Positions 8,961-17,090 of a stretch of DNA of 37,472 nucleotides are shown in pieces. The DNA lies in contig QCUB01000010.1 in NCBI GenBank assembly GCA_003210895.1, positions 1 through 37,472 of the forward strand. The letters are read 5' to 3'. The position numbers and the translations under genes were made by a program. This stretch comes from Prochlorococcus sp. AG-676-M04. Its GTDB lineage: Bacteria; Cyanobacteriota; Cyanobacteriia; PCC-6307; Cyanobiaceae. A model generated the notes under the pieces. That model made no database searches. It saw nothing but the letters and a program-made list of their open reading frames with translations, and was not told the DNA's origin. Within the stretch, counting starts at the first letter, position 1; every line of letters begins with the position of its first letter.

Positions 8961-9089
8961 TTAGATATTTATTTTACTTTGCGCTTTAGTAGCCTTTATC
9001 AATATAGTTCTTGCTTCGTCTCTCGTAAGGCATTTTTCCGCTTTTACATTTAAATTTTTTAGTTTTTTTAACTGCCTTTTATTACCCAT
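8961..9089 (-). CDS. Basic microprotein, 42 aa
   Basis: Begins MGNKRQLKKLKNLNVKAEKC and ends KAQSKINI. Very basic (ten or more Lys/Arg), one cysteine, predicted helical. The middle, LTRDEARTILIKATKAQSK, looks like one amphipathic helix. No family recognised. It could bind nucleic acid, but that is inferred from charge only. Confidence 0.55.
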   Translation of the reverse strand: MGNKRQLKKLKNLNVKAEKCLTRDEARTILIKATKAQSKINI

Positions 9090-9141
9090 ACTTTAACCTA
9101 TTCTTAAAATTAGCTTAACATACTTTTAAATAAATCACCTC

Positions 9142-9708
9142 TTAAACCTTTGTATAAATCAAATCGCTTTCAAATGATGCAGCTTGGAGAGTGGAATTAT
9201 CAGAGCAATATAAGGGGTGTATAGGATTTTCTTTTTTTGTTTTTTTTATAAAAAGCGGACCTAAAGGATTCAAAAAATTATCTTTTTTTATTGAATAAGA
9301 ATTCATTATTTTTTTATAGATTTTGTAATTTCTATTAAGAAAGATCCCCTTATTGCCCCAGCCCAACCACAAGTGACAATTTTTATTAGCAGACCAGTAT
9401 TTTAAACTTTTATTTATAAACTTATTATTTAAATAGCCAACTGGATTCTTATGGATCAATAGTTTATCAGGAGTTTTGGAAATTAAAGCGAAAAGATTTA
9501 TTATTTTAAGATTTCCATAATTATAGTTTTTGCAGATTTTGATTATTTTCCTCGTTGTATTATCAATATAAATTGAATCTGAAAGAGATGGATTTAGACC
9601 AATGAAAATTATTTCTTTTTTTGATGTATTTATTTTAAAACTTAAACTCCATCTATATTCTCCATTTGTGCTTATTAAACAACTTCTTTCAATAAAAAAT
9701 TTTTTCAA
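9142..9708 (-). CDS. DUF1643 family protein
   Basis: 188 residues. IIFIGLNPSLSDSIYIDNTT followed by RKIIKICKNYNYGNLKIINL matches the DUF1643 core (G-L-N-P-S-x-A-D...D-x-T, then a helix, then G-x-x-x-x-N-L-F). WLGWGNKG and NPLGPLFIKK complete the fold. The family has a uracil-DNA-glycosylase-like look, but no activity is established. The start overlaps the end of the upstream DUF2214 gene by four bases (ATGA), so they form an operon. Confidence 0.75.
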   Translation of the reverse strand: MKKFFIERSCLISTNGEYRWSLSFKINTSKKEIIFIGLNPSLSDSIYIDNTTRKIIKICKNYNYGNLKIINLFALISKTPDKLLIHKNPVGYLNNKFINKSLKYWSANKNCHLWLGWGNKGIFLNRNYKIYKKIMNSYSIKKDNFLNPLGPLFIKKTKKENPIHPLYCSDNSTLQAASFESDLIYTKV

Positions 9709-10190
9709 CCTAGACCTACACCTCTGGCCATTAAAGTCGCAAAAAGAGGGATAGTCGCAAAACCTACTAATTCAGTAGTGATAATAAATCTAAATCTTTT
9801 TACAAGTTTTTCTGAGATCTCAGGTAATTTATTTTTACTCAATGGTATTGCCCATAAAATATAAGTTGTTGTTGGGTATAAAGACAATAATCCAACCAAA
9901 ATATAGAGAGAGACTTTAATCCAAAAAATTGGATTTTCTGTATAAAAATGACCTCCTTGTCCAAAATATTTTACCCGTAGAATTCCAGTAACTAATATTG
10001 CAACACCAGCTAAGCCATAAATAACATCTGCAACAACCATTGAAATAGTTTGGTTTCTATTAAGATCAACTTTTAAAGTCAACCTTTCAAATAAAAGAGA
10101 TCCAAAGCAAAGTATTATCCCCAAATAATGGATATAAGCAACTAATGCACTTTTAGCTATTTCACCATTAAATAAAGTTCCTAGTAACAT
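9705..10190 (-). CDS. DUF2214 family membrane protein
   Basis: 161 residues with four clear hydrophobic helices (about 12-32, 45-65, 85-105, 132-155). YIHYLGIILCFGSLLFERLT at the start, ADVIYGLAGVAILVTGILRV and KYFGQGGHFYTENPIFWIKV are the DUF2214 pattern, including a conserved His in helix 1 and another before helix 3 that could be haem or metal ligands. Cyanobacterial inner-membrane family of unknown function. First gene of a two-gene minus operon with the DUF1643 gene. Confidence 0.8.
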   Translation of the reverse strand: MLLGTLFNGEIAKSALVAYIHYLGIILCFGSLLFERLTLKVDLNRNQTISMVVADVIYGLAGVAILVTGILRVKYFGQGGHFYTENPIFWIKVSLYILVGLLSLYPTTTYILWAIPLSKNKLPEISEKLVKRFRFIITTELVGFATIPLFATLMARGVGLG

Positions 10191-10276
10191 TTGTAAGTCA
10201 AAATTTATACAATACTAACTGTTTAAATATATATTCGTCCAAAAAATACTTTCAATTAAAAAGTAAATCATAGATT

Positions 10277-11026
10277 TTAAGAATCTAAGAATCTTTTCTG
10301 CCCCTCCTGAAAAGAATCTTTTTTATTCCATACCTCAACTACATCTGGAAAATGCTTTTCCATACAAATATCACAGACCCCATGACTAAATCTAATATCA
10401 CTTATCTTCGAGAGGTATTTTTCTAAATGCATCCAATCACCATCATTATTTTTTACTTCCCTGCAATAAGAACAGACTGACAATATGCCTTCTTGTTTAT
10501 GCAAATCAGACAATGCCTCTAATAAATATAAAGATTTCTTTCTCAACTCCAAGAATGAAACTATTTGCTTGGATAACAATTCCATTACATTGTATTGCTT
10601 AGGAGAAAGATTACCCGGTTTCCTATCAATTACACAAAGAGTTCCAAGCTTATTACCATCTTTATTTTTAAGAGGGAAACCAGCATAAAACCTAATTTTA
10701 GGATCGCCCGTTACTAGGGGATTATTTATAAATCTTTCATCCTGAAAAGCATCTTTAATAATTAATGGACTATTTTCTTTTATTGCATGCGTACAAAATG
10801 ACCAATCCCTTGGTGTGTCATTAATTTCAAGGCCTACTTTTGACTTAAACCATTGCTTATCTCTATCAACTAAAGTCATTAAAGATATTGGTACATCACA
10901 TGTGGATGCTGCTATTTTTGTAATGTCGTCATAACAGGATTCTGGTTTAGTACCCAATATTCGATATTCGGCTAATGCTTTTAACCTTTTTTCTTCTTCT
11001 TCCTTTTTAGGAATTAGATTTTGCAT
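10277..11026 (-). CDS. GAF domain protein with Cys/His C-terminal domain
   Basis: 249 residues. Residues 32-160 form a GAF sensory domain (YDDITKIAASTCDVPISLMT, RDWSFCTHAI, FYAGFPLKNKDGNKLGTLCV). A helical linker (162-180) leads to CSYCREVKNNDGDWMHLEKY (185-204) and FSHGVCDICMEKHFP (213-227), giving C185-x2-C188 and H215-x2-C218-x2-C221-x3-H225. This small domain is seen at the end of many bacterial GAF/PAS and response-regulator proteins and looks able to bind a metal. There is no kinase, GGDEF or other output domain. Possibly a redox or metal sensor (inference). Confidence 0.85.
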   Translation of the reverse strand: MQNLIPKKEEEEKRLKALAEYRILGTKPESCYDDITKIAASTCDVPISLMTLVDRDKQWFKSKVGLEINDTPRDWSFCTHAIKENSPLIIKDAFQDERFINNPLVTGDPKIRFYAGFPLKNKDGNKLGTLCVIDRKPGNLSPKQYNVMELLSKQIVSFLELRKKSLYLLEALSDLHKQEGILSVCSYCREVKNNDGDWMHLEKYLSKISDIRFSHGVCDICMEKHFPDVVEVWNKKDSFQEGQKRFLDS

Positions 11027-11111
11027 TATTCTTTTTGAGTTTTTAAACTTTAAAATTAATCTCCCGTTTAAAACCTTTTTCCTTTTAATACTTAATAAAA
11101 AAAAGATAAAC

Positions 11112-12371
11112 TTATTGATTTGTTACTTTATTAAATAATTCTGCAACTGCTTGTCCTGAAAGCCATCCACTAGTCCAACAATGTTGGAAATTGAAACCCC
11201 CAGTTATTCCATCAACATTTAGAATCTCCCCAGAAAAAAACAAACCTGGGCATATTAAACTTTCCATACTTTTAAAATCAACTTCATTAATTGACACTCC
11301 CCCTGAGGTGACAAATTCCTCACCAAATGGGCCTTTGCTAGAAATATTATATATATCTTTTAAGAGACTATTTATCATTATCTCTCTTTCATTAGAGAGA
11401 AGATCTGCCCACTTCTTATCTTTATTAATATTCATTTTATTTAATAAGAATACCCACAATCTTTTAGTTAACAATGGGAGGGGTCTTAAATTTATTAAGT
11501 TTAATTTGCCATTATTTAATTTAAGTTTATTTATTTTTTCTTTTAACTCTTCATATTCCAAGTCTGACCATTTAATTATTAATTTACATTTGTATTTTTG
11601 GTCAAATAACTCTCTTGCAGCTATTGAAGAGAGCTTTAAAACAGCAGGTCCGCTAAACCCCCAATGAGTTATAAGTAAATCTCCTCTATTTTTAAAAGAC
11701 TTTTTATTTAATTGAATTTCAATATCTATATTCTTTATAGATACTCCACTACACTCATTCAACTTAGTTTCTTTAGTAGTGAAAGTAAAAAGCGATGGAA
11801 CAGGTTTTACTATGGTATGACCAAGACTTTTAGCTAATCTATGTCCACTTGGATGACCACCAGTTGAAAGAATAATCTTTTTTGTAATTATCGAATCCTT
11901 TTCACTATTTAAAATAGTAAAAAGATTATCTTGAGTTTTTAAAATTTCTTTTACAAAAAATTTAGTTAATATCTCTACACCTTTAGTCATTGCATTTTTC
12001 TTTAAGCAATTTATTACATCTAAAGATGAATCTGATACCGGAAATACTCTATTATCAGACTCAATCTTTAAGTTCAATCCTTTTTTCTCAAACCAATCAA
12101 ATACATCTCCAGCGGCAAAACGATTAAATGATTCTAAAAGCTTAATTCCACCTCGAGGATAGTTTTCTGCCAACTCATTAGGAATCCAAGATGCATTTGT
12201 TACATTACATCTACCTCCTCCACTTATTCTTACTTTCTCCATAAGTTTTGAAGTGCCTTCAAGAATTATTATCCTTTTAACTCCATTTTCAGCGGCTGTT
12301 ACAGCTGTCATGAAACCTGCCGCCCCTCCACCAACTACCACTAAATCAAAAGGATCCAAAAATTTAAGCAT
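11112..12371 (-). CDS. NAD(P)/FAD-dependent oxidoreductase, BaiN/HI0933 family
   Basis: 419 residues. The N-terminus has the FAD dinucleotide-binding fold FDLVVVGGGAAGFMTAVTAA (8-27) and the family signature ISGGGRCNVTN (about 49-59). GGHPSGHRLAKSLGH and FTFTTKETK lie in the middle. The C-terminal FAD-closing segment is FGEEFVTSGGVSINEV and then GLFFSGEILNVDGITGGFNF. The length is normal. Members include bile-acid dehydrogenase BaiN and many flavoproteins of unknown physiological substrate. It appears monocistronic and is divergent from the small gene at 12548. Confidence 0.9.
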   Translation of the reverse strand: MLKFLDPFDLVVVGGGAAGFMTAVTAAENGVKRIIILEGTSKLMEKVRISGGGRCNVTNASWIPNELAENYPRGGIKLLESFNRFAAGDVFDWFEKKGLNLKIESDNRVFPVSDSSLDVINCLKKNAMTKGVEILTKFFVKEILKTQDNLFTILNSEKDSIITKKIILSTGGHPSGHRLAKSLGHTIVKPVPSLFTFTTKETKLNECSGVSIKNIDIEIQLNKKSFKNRGDLLITHWGFSGPAVLKLSSIAARELFDQKYKCKLIIKWSDLEYEELKEKINKLKLNNGKLNLINLRPLPLLTKRLWVFLLNKMNINKDKKWADLLSNEREIMINSLLKDIYNISSKGPFGEEFVTSGGVSINEVDFKSMESLICPGLFFSGEILNVDGITGGFNFQHCWTSGWLSGQAVAELFNKVTNQ

Positions 12372-12547
12372 TCAATATTTTCCTTGTTTCGATAATAGCA
12401 ATTCAATTGATTAAATAAAAAAGATTTAAATCAAATGATTTAGCTCAGAGTGAATTATTTTAAAATATTTAGAAAATCAGAAACCATATTTTAAATTTTA
12501 TGATTCAGATGAACACATAACTTTTTTTTTTATATTATTTTAGATAG

Positions 12548-12784
12548 ATGAATGATCTATTTTCCTATGTCAAATACTCGGAAGCTAGCTTTCCAATGAC
12601 GGGTCAATATACAGCACTTTTGCTATTAACTACAATTATTTGGATACTTCTTTGGATTGGATATAGACAAAATAAAATAAACGATGAAATAAAGAAAAAA
12701 GAAAAAGAAGAAAGAATTAATGAAAAAACAGAAAGGAGAAGAAAGTTAGAAAGTTTATATCCAAATAGAAAAGGTAATTTTTAA
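12548..12784 (+). CDS. Small membrane protein with charged helix, 78 aa
   Basis: One membrane segment (about residues 22-38, YTALLLLTTIIWILLWIGY) followed by a long, highly charged helix (IKKKEKEERINEKTERRRKL), then LESLYPNRKGNF. The N-terminus is probably outside and the Lys/Glu helix cytoplasmic by the positive-inside rule. No family recognised. Upstream is a run of nine T with no clear Shine-Dalgarno. Confidence 0.65.
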   Translation: MNDLFSYVKYSEASFPMTGQYTALLLLTTIIWILLWIGYRQNKINDEIKKKEKEERINEKTERRRKLESLYPNRKGNF

Positions 12785-12819
12785 AATATTGTAGAAAATC
12801 TATTGAAAAATTATTAAAG

Positions 12820-12966
12820 TTAATTCACTTTAGATTTATTCTCAAATTCGCTTCTAACTTTAATAAGCTTTAAAATTTCCTGGTTAAGTTCTTCTTCAGA
12901 TTTAAAACCTAAAACATCGAAGGTCTCAAGACCTATCGAAAGCTCATATTTGTTCATTAGTTCCAT
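12820..12966 (-). CDS. Acidic microprotein, 48 aa
   Basis: Begins MELMNKYELSIGLETFDVLG and continues FKSEEELNQEILKLIKVRSE. Soluble and helical, with a hydrophobic-acidic pattern (ETFDVLGFKSEEEL) typical of a small folded or coiled protein. An alternative start is the second methionine, residue 4. No known family recognised. Confidence 0.6.
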   Translation of the reverse strand: MELMNKYELSIGLETFDVLGFKSEEELNQEILKLIKVRSEFENKSKVN

Positions 12967-13041
12967 TTTTAATAGAATAATAACTATTAATATTATTAGA
13001 TATTTATTAAATAAAGTAATTACTTAGTGATAGATTCAACA

Positions 13042-13120
13042 TATTAGTTACTTCAATTGGATATAAGAATAAAAAGTATTTATTAGTTAATTCAATTGGA
13101 TACTAAGAATAAAAAGTATT
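13042..13120. repeat. Tandem direct repeat, about 39 bp x 2
   Basis: Copy 1 (13042-13080) and copy 2 (13081-13120) both run from TATTAGTTA through TTCAATTGGATA to AAGAATAAAAAGTATT. They differ by one substitution and one inserted base. A third partial start (TATTACTTAATA) follows. The repeat lies in the gap between two small divergent genes and encodes nothing recognisable. Confidence 0.85.
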
Positions 13121-13274
13121 TATTACTTAATATATTTCTAATCAATTTATCATATTTTTTTAATGAACTTATTTAAGGTAAGTATTAAACCTTATGAAAT
13201 TTCCATTGGCAGCTGCATTTATTGGCAGTATGGAAATTTATATTATTTAAATATAAATATCAAATTTAAATATC

Positions 13275-13373
13275 ATGGAAACTAATAAATTAAAATCTTT
13301 AATACAATATTTACCAGGATTTATTATTCTTCTATACGTGCTCTTTTTAGCAGTAACACAATTTGTAAAGTAA
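13275..13373 (+). CDS. Single-helix membrane microprotein, 32 aa
   Basis: METNKLKSLIQYLPGF then a hydrophobic stretch IILLYVLFLAVTQFVK. The size and topology are those of small photosystem or cytochrome b6f subunits, but it matches none I know (no PsaM, PetN, PetL or PsbX signature). It lies 22 bases before the EamA transporter gene on the same strand. Confidence 0.55.
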   Translation: METNKLKSLIQYLPGFIILLYVLFLAVTQFVK

Positions 13374-13395
13374 AAAATTTTAAAAATTATTAATT

Positions 13396-14271
13396 TTGAT
13401 TGGAATCATTTCTGCATTCGGAGCAGCTATATCTTGGACTTATGCATGCTTTATATGGAGATCTCATACTGTAAAGTATCAATCCATAGACATTAATTTA
13501 GTAAAAAATATAATCGCATTTCTAATTTTTCTACCTGCATTTATTAATATCAGTTTTTCCGATTATTTAAAATCTATCCTTACTCTGTTATTAAGTGGTG
13601 TTATTGGAATAGGTTTAGGAGATACTTTTTATATAAAATCATTACAAGTAATTGGTACAAGAAGAACTCTATCTATAGAGTCATTATCTCCAATTCTGGC
13701 AGCATTATCGGGTGAAATTTTTATTAATGAAAATTTAGCACTTAAATCTTATGTAGGGATTATTATTGTATCAACCTCACTTTTCATTTTACTTAGGCAA
13801 AGATCTAATCTTATAGTTCATAATTTATCCACAATTAAAGAACAAAACAATTATAAAATTTATATATTTCCTCTTTTATCAGTCTTATGCGCCGTTTTAG
13901 GGGGTCTTTTATCTCGAATGGTCTTTTTAGAAAGCGATTTATCTCCTTTCCAAACAACAGAGATCAGATTACTTGGAGCAATAATTTTTTTAATAATAAT
14001 CAAAAAATTTAGAGTAAATTTCTTCTTCAAGAAATTAGATAATAAAGATAAAAAAGATTTTTTACTTTCAATATTTTTAGGAACAAATCTAGGAATATTG
14101 CTACAACAAATTGTTTTCAAGACCCTTCCTTTAGGCATAGGATGGACTTTACTTAGTACATCCCCGGTAATTTCTCTTTTTTTCGCAACAAAAGAAGAAG
14201 AAAAAATAACAAAAGGCATAATACTTTTTACTACATTATTGTTTTCAGGTTTATGTTTAATAATTTTATAA
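13396..14271 (+). CDS. EamA/DMT family permease
   Basis: 291 residues with ten hydrophobic segments in two repeats of five, the standard EamA (drug/metabolite transporter) layout. The first repeat opens GIISAFGAAISWTYACFIWR and includes GIGLGDTFYIKSLQVIG and LAALSGEIFINENL. The second opens IFPLLSVLCAVLGGLLSRMV and includes GTNLGILLQQIVFKTL. Substrate unknown; members export amino acids or metabolites. Start is TTG at 13396, as no ATG fits before helix 1. Confidence 0.85.
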   Translation: MIGIISAFGAAISWTYACFIWRSHTVKYQSIDINLVKNIIAFLIFLPAFINISFSDYLKSILTLLLSGVIGIGLGDTFYIKSLQVIGTRRTLSIESLSPILAALSGEIFINENLALKSYVGIIIVSTSLFILLRQRSNLIVHNLSTIKEQNNYKIYIFPLLSVLCAVLGGLLSRMVFLESDLSPFQTTEIRLLGAIIFLIIIKKFRVNFFFKKLDNKDKKDFLLSIFLGTNLGILLQQIVFKTLPLGIGWTLLSTSPVISLFFATKEEEKITKGIILFTTLLFSGLCLIIL

Positions 14272-14347
14272 AAGAAAAATCTATGTAAGAAATACTCATG
14301 TTATTAAAAAAAACAATAAATAAAATTACCTTAGAAACATTTTCAAT

Positions 14348-14464
14348 ATGAAAATTTTAAAGAAAAAGACACTTGGTATCTTTGAAGTTTATTTAATTTT
14401 CTTATCATGCATATATGCTGGCTTTATTGGTTATAAGTCCTTATTAAATATATTATTTACCTAA
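14348..14464 (+). CDS. Single-helix membrane microprotein, 38 aa
   Basis: MKILKKKTLGIFEVYLIFLS then CIYAGFIGYKSLLNILFT. Lys-rich start, one membrane helix and a short hydrophobic tail. It converges on the small gene at 14466-14600 with one base between the stops. No family recognised. Confidence 0.5.
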   Translation: MKILKKKTLGIFEVYLIFLSCIYAGFIGYKSLLNILFT

Positions 14465-14465
14465 A

Positions 14466-14600
14466 CTAATTTATTTTTTGAGCTGACTTTACAAGGTGAC
14501 CTCCATCTTGATCATCATCATCACTTGAAGCAAAAAATAAAAAATATATTCCTAGCGATGCTATTGAAATTGAGATAGAAATGGTTGATAGCTCGTCCAT
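14466..14600 (-). CDS. Membrane microprotein with acidic DDDDQDGG tail, 44 aa (family member 1)
   Basis: One membrane helix (SISISIASLGIYFLFFAS, about 7-24), directly followed by SDDDDQDGGHLVKSAQKIN. Two other small genes in the window have the same plan: 15766-15945 (DDDNDDQDGG) and 32958-33107 (EDDDDDNGGDGE). GIYFLFFASSDDDD here and GIYILISSFEDDDD at 32958 can be aligned directly. D-x-D-x-D-G spacing is compatible with a calcium-type loop, but that is inference. Confidence 0.7.
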   Translation of the reverse strand: MDELSTISISISIASLGIYFLFFASSDDDDQDGGHLVKSAQKIN

Positions 14601-14722
14601 CAATAAAATTATTTCTTAAATACTAATAGAAAAATTAATAAAAATTTGTAAATTAATTAACAATCTTCAAATATAATTTGAATTGACAAATTATTTATAA
14701 TAATTGTATTGAGATATTTGTT

Positions 14723-15001
14723 TTGGTGAAAGTTCTTATCAAATCCCCATGCAGCGCTAGTATAATAATCCAGTATGGAATAAAGAATTGGCCTATTTGG
14801 GAGTCCGAACCAATAAATTTTTCATGGAATTACAGTGAGAAAGAAATATGTTTAATAATTGAAGGGGAAGCAAAAATTAAAACTAAAGCAGGAGAAATTT
14901 ACTTAATTAAATCAGGAGACTTAGTTGAATTTCCCAAGGGAATTTCTTGCGAATGGCAAATAATTAAAAGTTTTAAAAAGCACTTTAGATTAGGGGAATA
15001 G
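14723..15001 (+). CDS. Small cupin (DUF861/EutQ-like)
   Basis: 92 residues. A single cupin barrel: EICLIIEGEAKIKTKAGEIY then LIKSGDLVEFPKGISCEWQI matches cupin motif 1 (E-G-x-x) and motif 2 (G-D-x-x-x-F-P-x-G). The histidines of a typical metal site are absent from motif 1, as in many DUF861 proteins. Start is TTG 14723 or GTG 14726. Function unknown. Confidence 0.75.
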   Translation: MVKVLIKSPCSASIIIQYGIKNWPIWESEPINFSWNYSEKEICLIIEGEAKIKTKAGEIYLIKSGDLVEFPKGISCEWQIIKSFKKHFRLGE

Positions 15002-15086
15002 ATTTTGAAACGATTTTCTCATCAATTCACCAATTTTGATAAATAAGCTAATATTGGTTAATTAATTTTTAAAACATATATTTTTT

Positions 15087-15257
15087 ATGACTTTCACTGA
15101 CAATGAATATTTCGAAGTTATCCAAAAAAACCAAACAGTCAAAGAAGCCTTCGAAACTATAAAGCAAACATGTATTAATTTACAAAATCAAACTAATTGC
15201 CCAGAAGAAGATATCGAGAATTTTCTGATATTTATTTCTAAACAATGGGATAATTAA
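15087..15257 (+). CDS. Acidic microprotein, 56 aa
   Basis: MTFTDNEYFEVIQKNQTVKE, then AFETIKQTCINLQNQTNCPE, then EDIENFLIFISKQWDN. Soluble, mainly helical, two cysteines (29 and 38). ATG with an A-rich leader. No family recognised. Confidence 0.6.
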   Translation: MTFTDNEYFEVIQKNQTVKEAFETIKQTCINLQNQTNCPEEDIENFLIFISKQWDN

Positions 15258-15311
15258 TGATTAATAAATCTTTCTAAAAAGATATTCAAAGTATAAAAAA
15301 TAATTTTAATA

Positions 15312-15461
15312 TTATTTATCAGTTTTTAGAGTTTCAAAATCTTTTTTAGGACCGGTATTAATACTTGATGTTCCCTTAGCAGCTGACACAAAGAAAAAGA
15401 ACCCTACTATCCCAGAAATACCAAAAATTGCAGCTAAAGGGTCAAAAGTGAAAGAGAACAT
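15312..15461 (-). CDS. Membrane microprotein, 49 aa
   Basis: MFSFTFDPLAAIFGISGIVG then FFFFVSAAKGTSSINTGPKK and a charged tail. One Phe-rich membrane helix, with the N-terminus short and the tail hydrophilic. A GTAACATTAGTTAC palindrome lies 63 bases upstream of the start. No family recognised. Confidence 0.6.
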   Translation of the reverse strand: MFSFTFDPLAAIFGISGIVGFFFFVSAAKGTSSINTGPKKDFETLKTDK

Positions 15462-15523
15462 AAAAAACTGTAAAATCAAAATAAATAATAGTTTTTGAAT
15501 TCAAATTACACAATTATTGTTAA

Positions 15524-15537
15524 GTAACATTAGTTAC
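15524..15537. promoter_or_regulatory. NtcA-box-like palindrome
   Basis: GTAACATTAGTTAC fits the NtcA consensus GTA-N8-TAC and its arms extend to GTAAC/GTTAC. It lies between the divergent small genes 15312-15461 and 15766-15945. A well-spaced -10 box is not obvious, and several GTA-N8-TAC matches are expected by chance in AT-rich DNA of this length, so confidence is low. Confidence 0.25.
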
Positions 15538-15765
15538 ATGGACGTATCTCAATATGTCAAGAGTAAATTATTCATCAGAATTTATTATCTAAAACAATTG
15601 TATTTAGATTTCAAATAAGAGATTAATTTCTTATTTAATTATTCTTTAAACCATTTGCATGACAGATTTAAATATATATTTTAATGAATTATTCTGTAAA
15701 AAAATAAGACGAGCACACAGATCTAAATATCCACAATTTACATTTTTTTTGATTAAGGTAATTAT

Positions 15766-15945
15766 ATGACAGAAATTTATTCAACAACATCATCATTTAG
15801 CCCTGTAGCAGCAATATTATGGTGTTTCTATCCTGTAGCTATACTAGTTTTGGTAGAATTATTTTTAGGAGGCGGATTTGATGATGATAATGATGATCAA
15901 GATGGAGGCATGTTAATCCCAGCATATTCAAACGCTAAAAATTAA
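15766..15945 (+). CDS. Membrane microprotein with acidic DDDNDDQDGG segment, 59 aa (family member 2)
   Basis: N-terminal Ser/Thr-rich segment, one membrane helix (VAAILWCFYPVAILVLVELF, about 14-33), then LGGGFDDDNDDQDGG and the tail MLIPAYSNAKN. Shares the helix-then-acidic-glycine plan with 14466-14600 and 32958-33107, but keeps a longer hydrophobic tail after the acidic part. Confidence 0.7.
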   Translation: MTEIYSTTSSFSPVAAILWCFYPVAILVLVELFLGGGFDDDNDDQDGGMLIPAYSNAKN

Positions 15946-16040
15946 AGCTTAATAATTTGAGCTATACAATAAAAAATTATATAATAAAGAAAAATCAACT
16001 CTCCTAGTATAATTTGGATAACACTACATTCATTTCTCTA

Positions 16041-16145
16041 GTGTTATTAACTTTTTTTATAAGCATTTTACTCTATTGGTTAGTTATCAAGACATTGAAA
16101 GAGGGTAAAGAAGCTCTCAAAGAAATGGGAGGAGATAATAAATAA
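16041..16145 (+). CDS. Membrane microprotein, 34 aa (GTG start)
   Basis: From GTG: MLLTFFISILLYWLVIKTLK, then EGKEALKEMGGDNK. One membrane helix followed by a short charged helix. The start is inferred: no in-frame ATG precedes the hydrophobic part. Confidence 0.45.
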   Translation: MLLTFFISILLYWLVIKTLKEGKEALKEMGGDNK

Positions 16146-16306
16146 GTATTTCTATATTAATTATTTTATTGAGTAAATAAATAAATTAGTAAAAATTACT
16201 TAAAAAATAATTTAAATAGTTAAAAAATATATTTTAAGTTTGAGAGAAATTACTTATTATTGGATTAATATTTTGTTTTAATAAATTTTTTTAAAGAAAA
16301 CTAAAA

Positions 16307-16405
16307 ATGCATCTTAATTCCCTTCTTTATATTTTTTCTATAGCTTTATTTATTTATGTCATGGCGCTATTTTGGAGAGATCTGCCTAATCAAAAAAAAA
16401 AGTAA
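16307..16405 (+). CDS. Membrane microprotein, 32 aa, faintly PsbT-like
   Basis: MHLNSLLYIFSIALFIYVMA then LFWRDLPNQKKK. One helix followed by R-D-x-P and a Lys-rich end. Length and the F-x-R-(D/E)-x-P-x3-K ending resemble photosystem II PsbT, but psbB is not adjacent and the helix sequence is not convincing, so this is only a resemblance. Confidence 0.55.
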   Translation: MHLNSLLYIFSIALFIYVMALFWRDLPNQKKK

Positions 16406-16486
16406 AAATTAATTATTATTAATTTTGTTGACCATACAAATAAATTTAGTTATTAATTTAATAATGTTTCTATTAATTTTATATAA

Positions 16487-16651
16487 ATGCAACTTGAATC
16501 ATCAAATAATTCAAAAGAAAAAACTTTCTCTCAGTCGTTAAAAATAGAAAAAGAAAATATTATTTGTAAGGAAGGTTTTTGTACATTACCGAATCAAAAT
16601 GAAAATCCAAGCAGAATTGAAAATAATGTGAATTTATTTGATCCTATTTAA
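16487..16651 (+). CDS. Hydrophilic microprotein with CKEGFC motif, 54 aa
   Basis: Asn/Ser/Lys-rich and probably disordered at first (MQLESSNNSKEKTFSQSLKI), then IICKEGFCTLPNQNENP with two cysteines four residues apart, then an Asn-rich tail ending FDPI. No membrane helix. No family recognised; the C-x4-C pair could be redox active or bind a metal. Confidence 0.55.
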   Translation: MQLESSNNSKEKTFSQSLKIEKENIICKEGFCTLPNQNENPSRIENNVNLFDPI

Positions 16652-16739
16652 TCTAAAGAAATCAGTATATAGTATAAATTCCAAGGAAATACCCTACTAA
16701 AATAGAGCTTATTTCGTTAATTATAATAAATTAGAATTA

Positions 16740-17075
16740 ATGTATAAGAAATTTTTTAATGCCTATAAGGAATTTTGGCTTAAAGCTACAGACTTTAATA
16801 GCAAAACCACAAGATCTGATTGGTGGTGGGTTCAATTAGCTAATGTAATTGTTACTTTTTTCACTTTACCAATATTTTTAAGAACGTTAGATTTTAACAT
16901 TTATGGCATTATCTGTATCCTGCCCCAAATAGCTATTGATATTAGGAGATTAAGAGATTTTGGAAAGAGCTGGAAATGGATTTTTATAAATTTAATTCCA
17001 GTTTTTGGATGGATAGTGTGGTTTATATGGCTGGGGTTTGGTAAATCTGGGAACGGAAGATCAAAAATTTTTTAA
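16740..17075 (+). CDS. DUF805 family membrane protein
   Basis: 111 residues. Typical DUF805 order: FNAYKEFWLKATDFNSKTTR then SDWWWVQLAN (the R-x-x-x-W-W motif), a membrane helix, then QIAIDIRRLRDFGKSWKWIF (the family R-R-L-H/R-D motif), IPVFGWIVWFIWLGFGKSG and a short basic end. Three membrane helices. YhaH-like inner-membrane family of unknown function. Slightly shorter than usual because the second helix pair is compact. Confidence 0.85.
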   Translation: MYKKFFNAYKEFWLKATDFNSKTTRSDWWWVQLANVIVTFFTLPIFLRTLDFNIYGIICILPQIAIDIRRLRDFGKSWKWIFINLIPVFGWIVWFIWLGFGKSGNGRSKIF

Positions 17076-17090
17076 AAAAAACTTTGAATT

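Noticed and set aside
13194..13250. 18-codon plus-strand frame (MKFPLAAAFIGSMEIYII)
   Set aside because: Too short, no ribosome site, and inside a repeat-rich gap.
14298..14351. 17-codon frame overlapping the start of the gene at 14348
   Set aside because: Lys/Asn codons in an A-rich stretch; no support.
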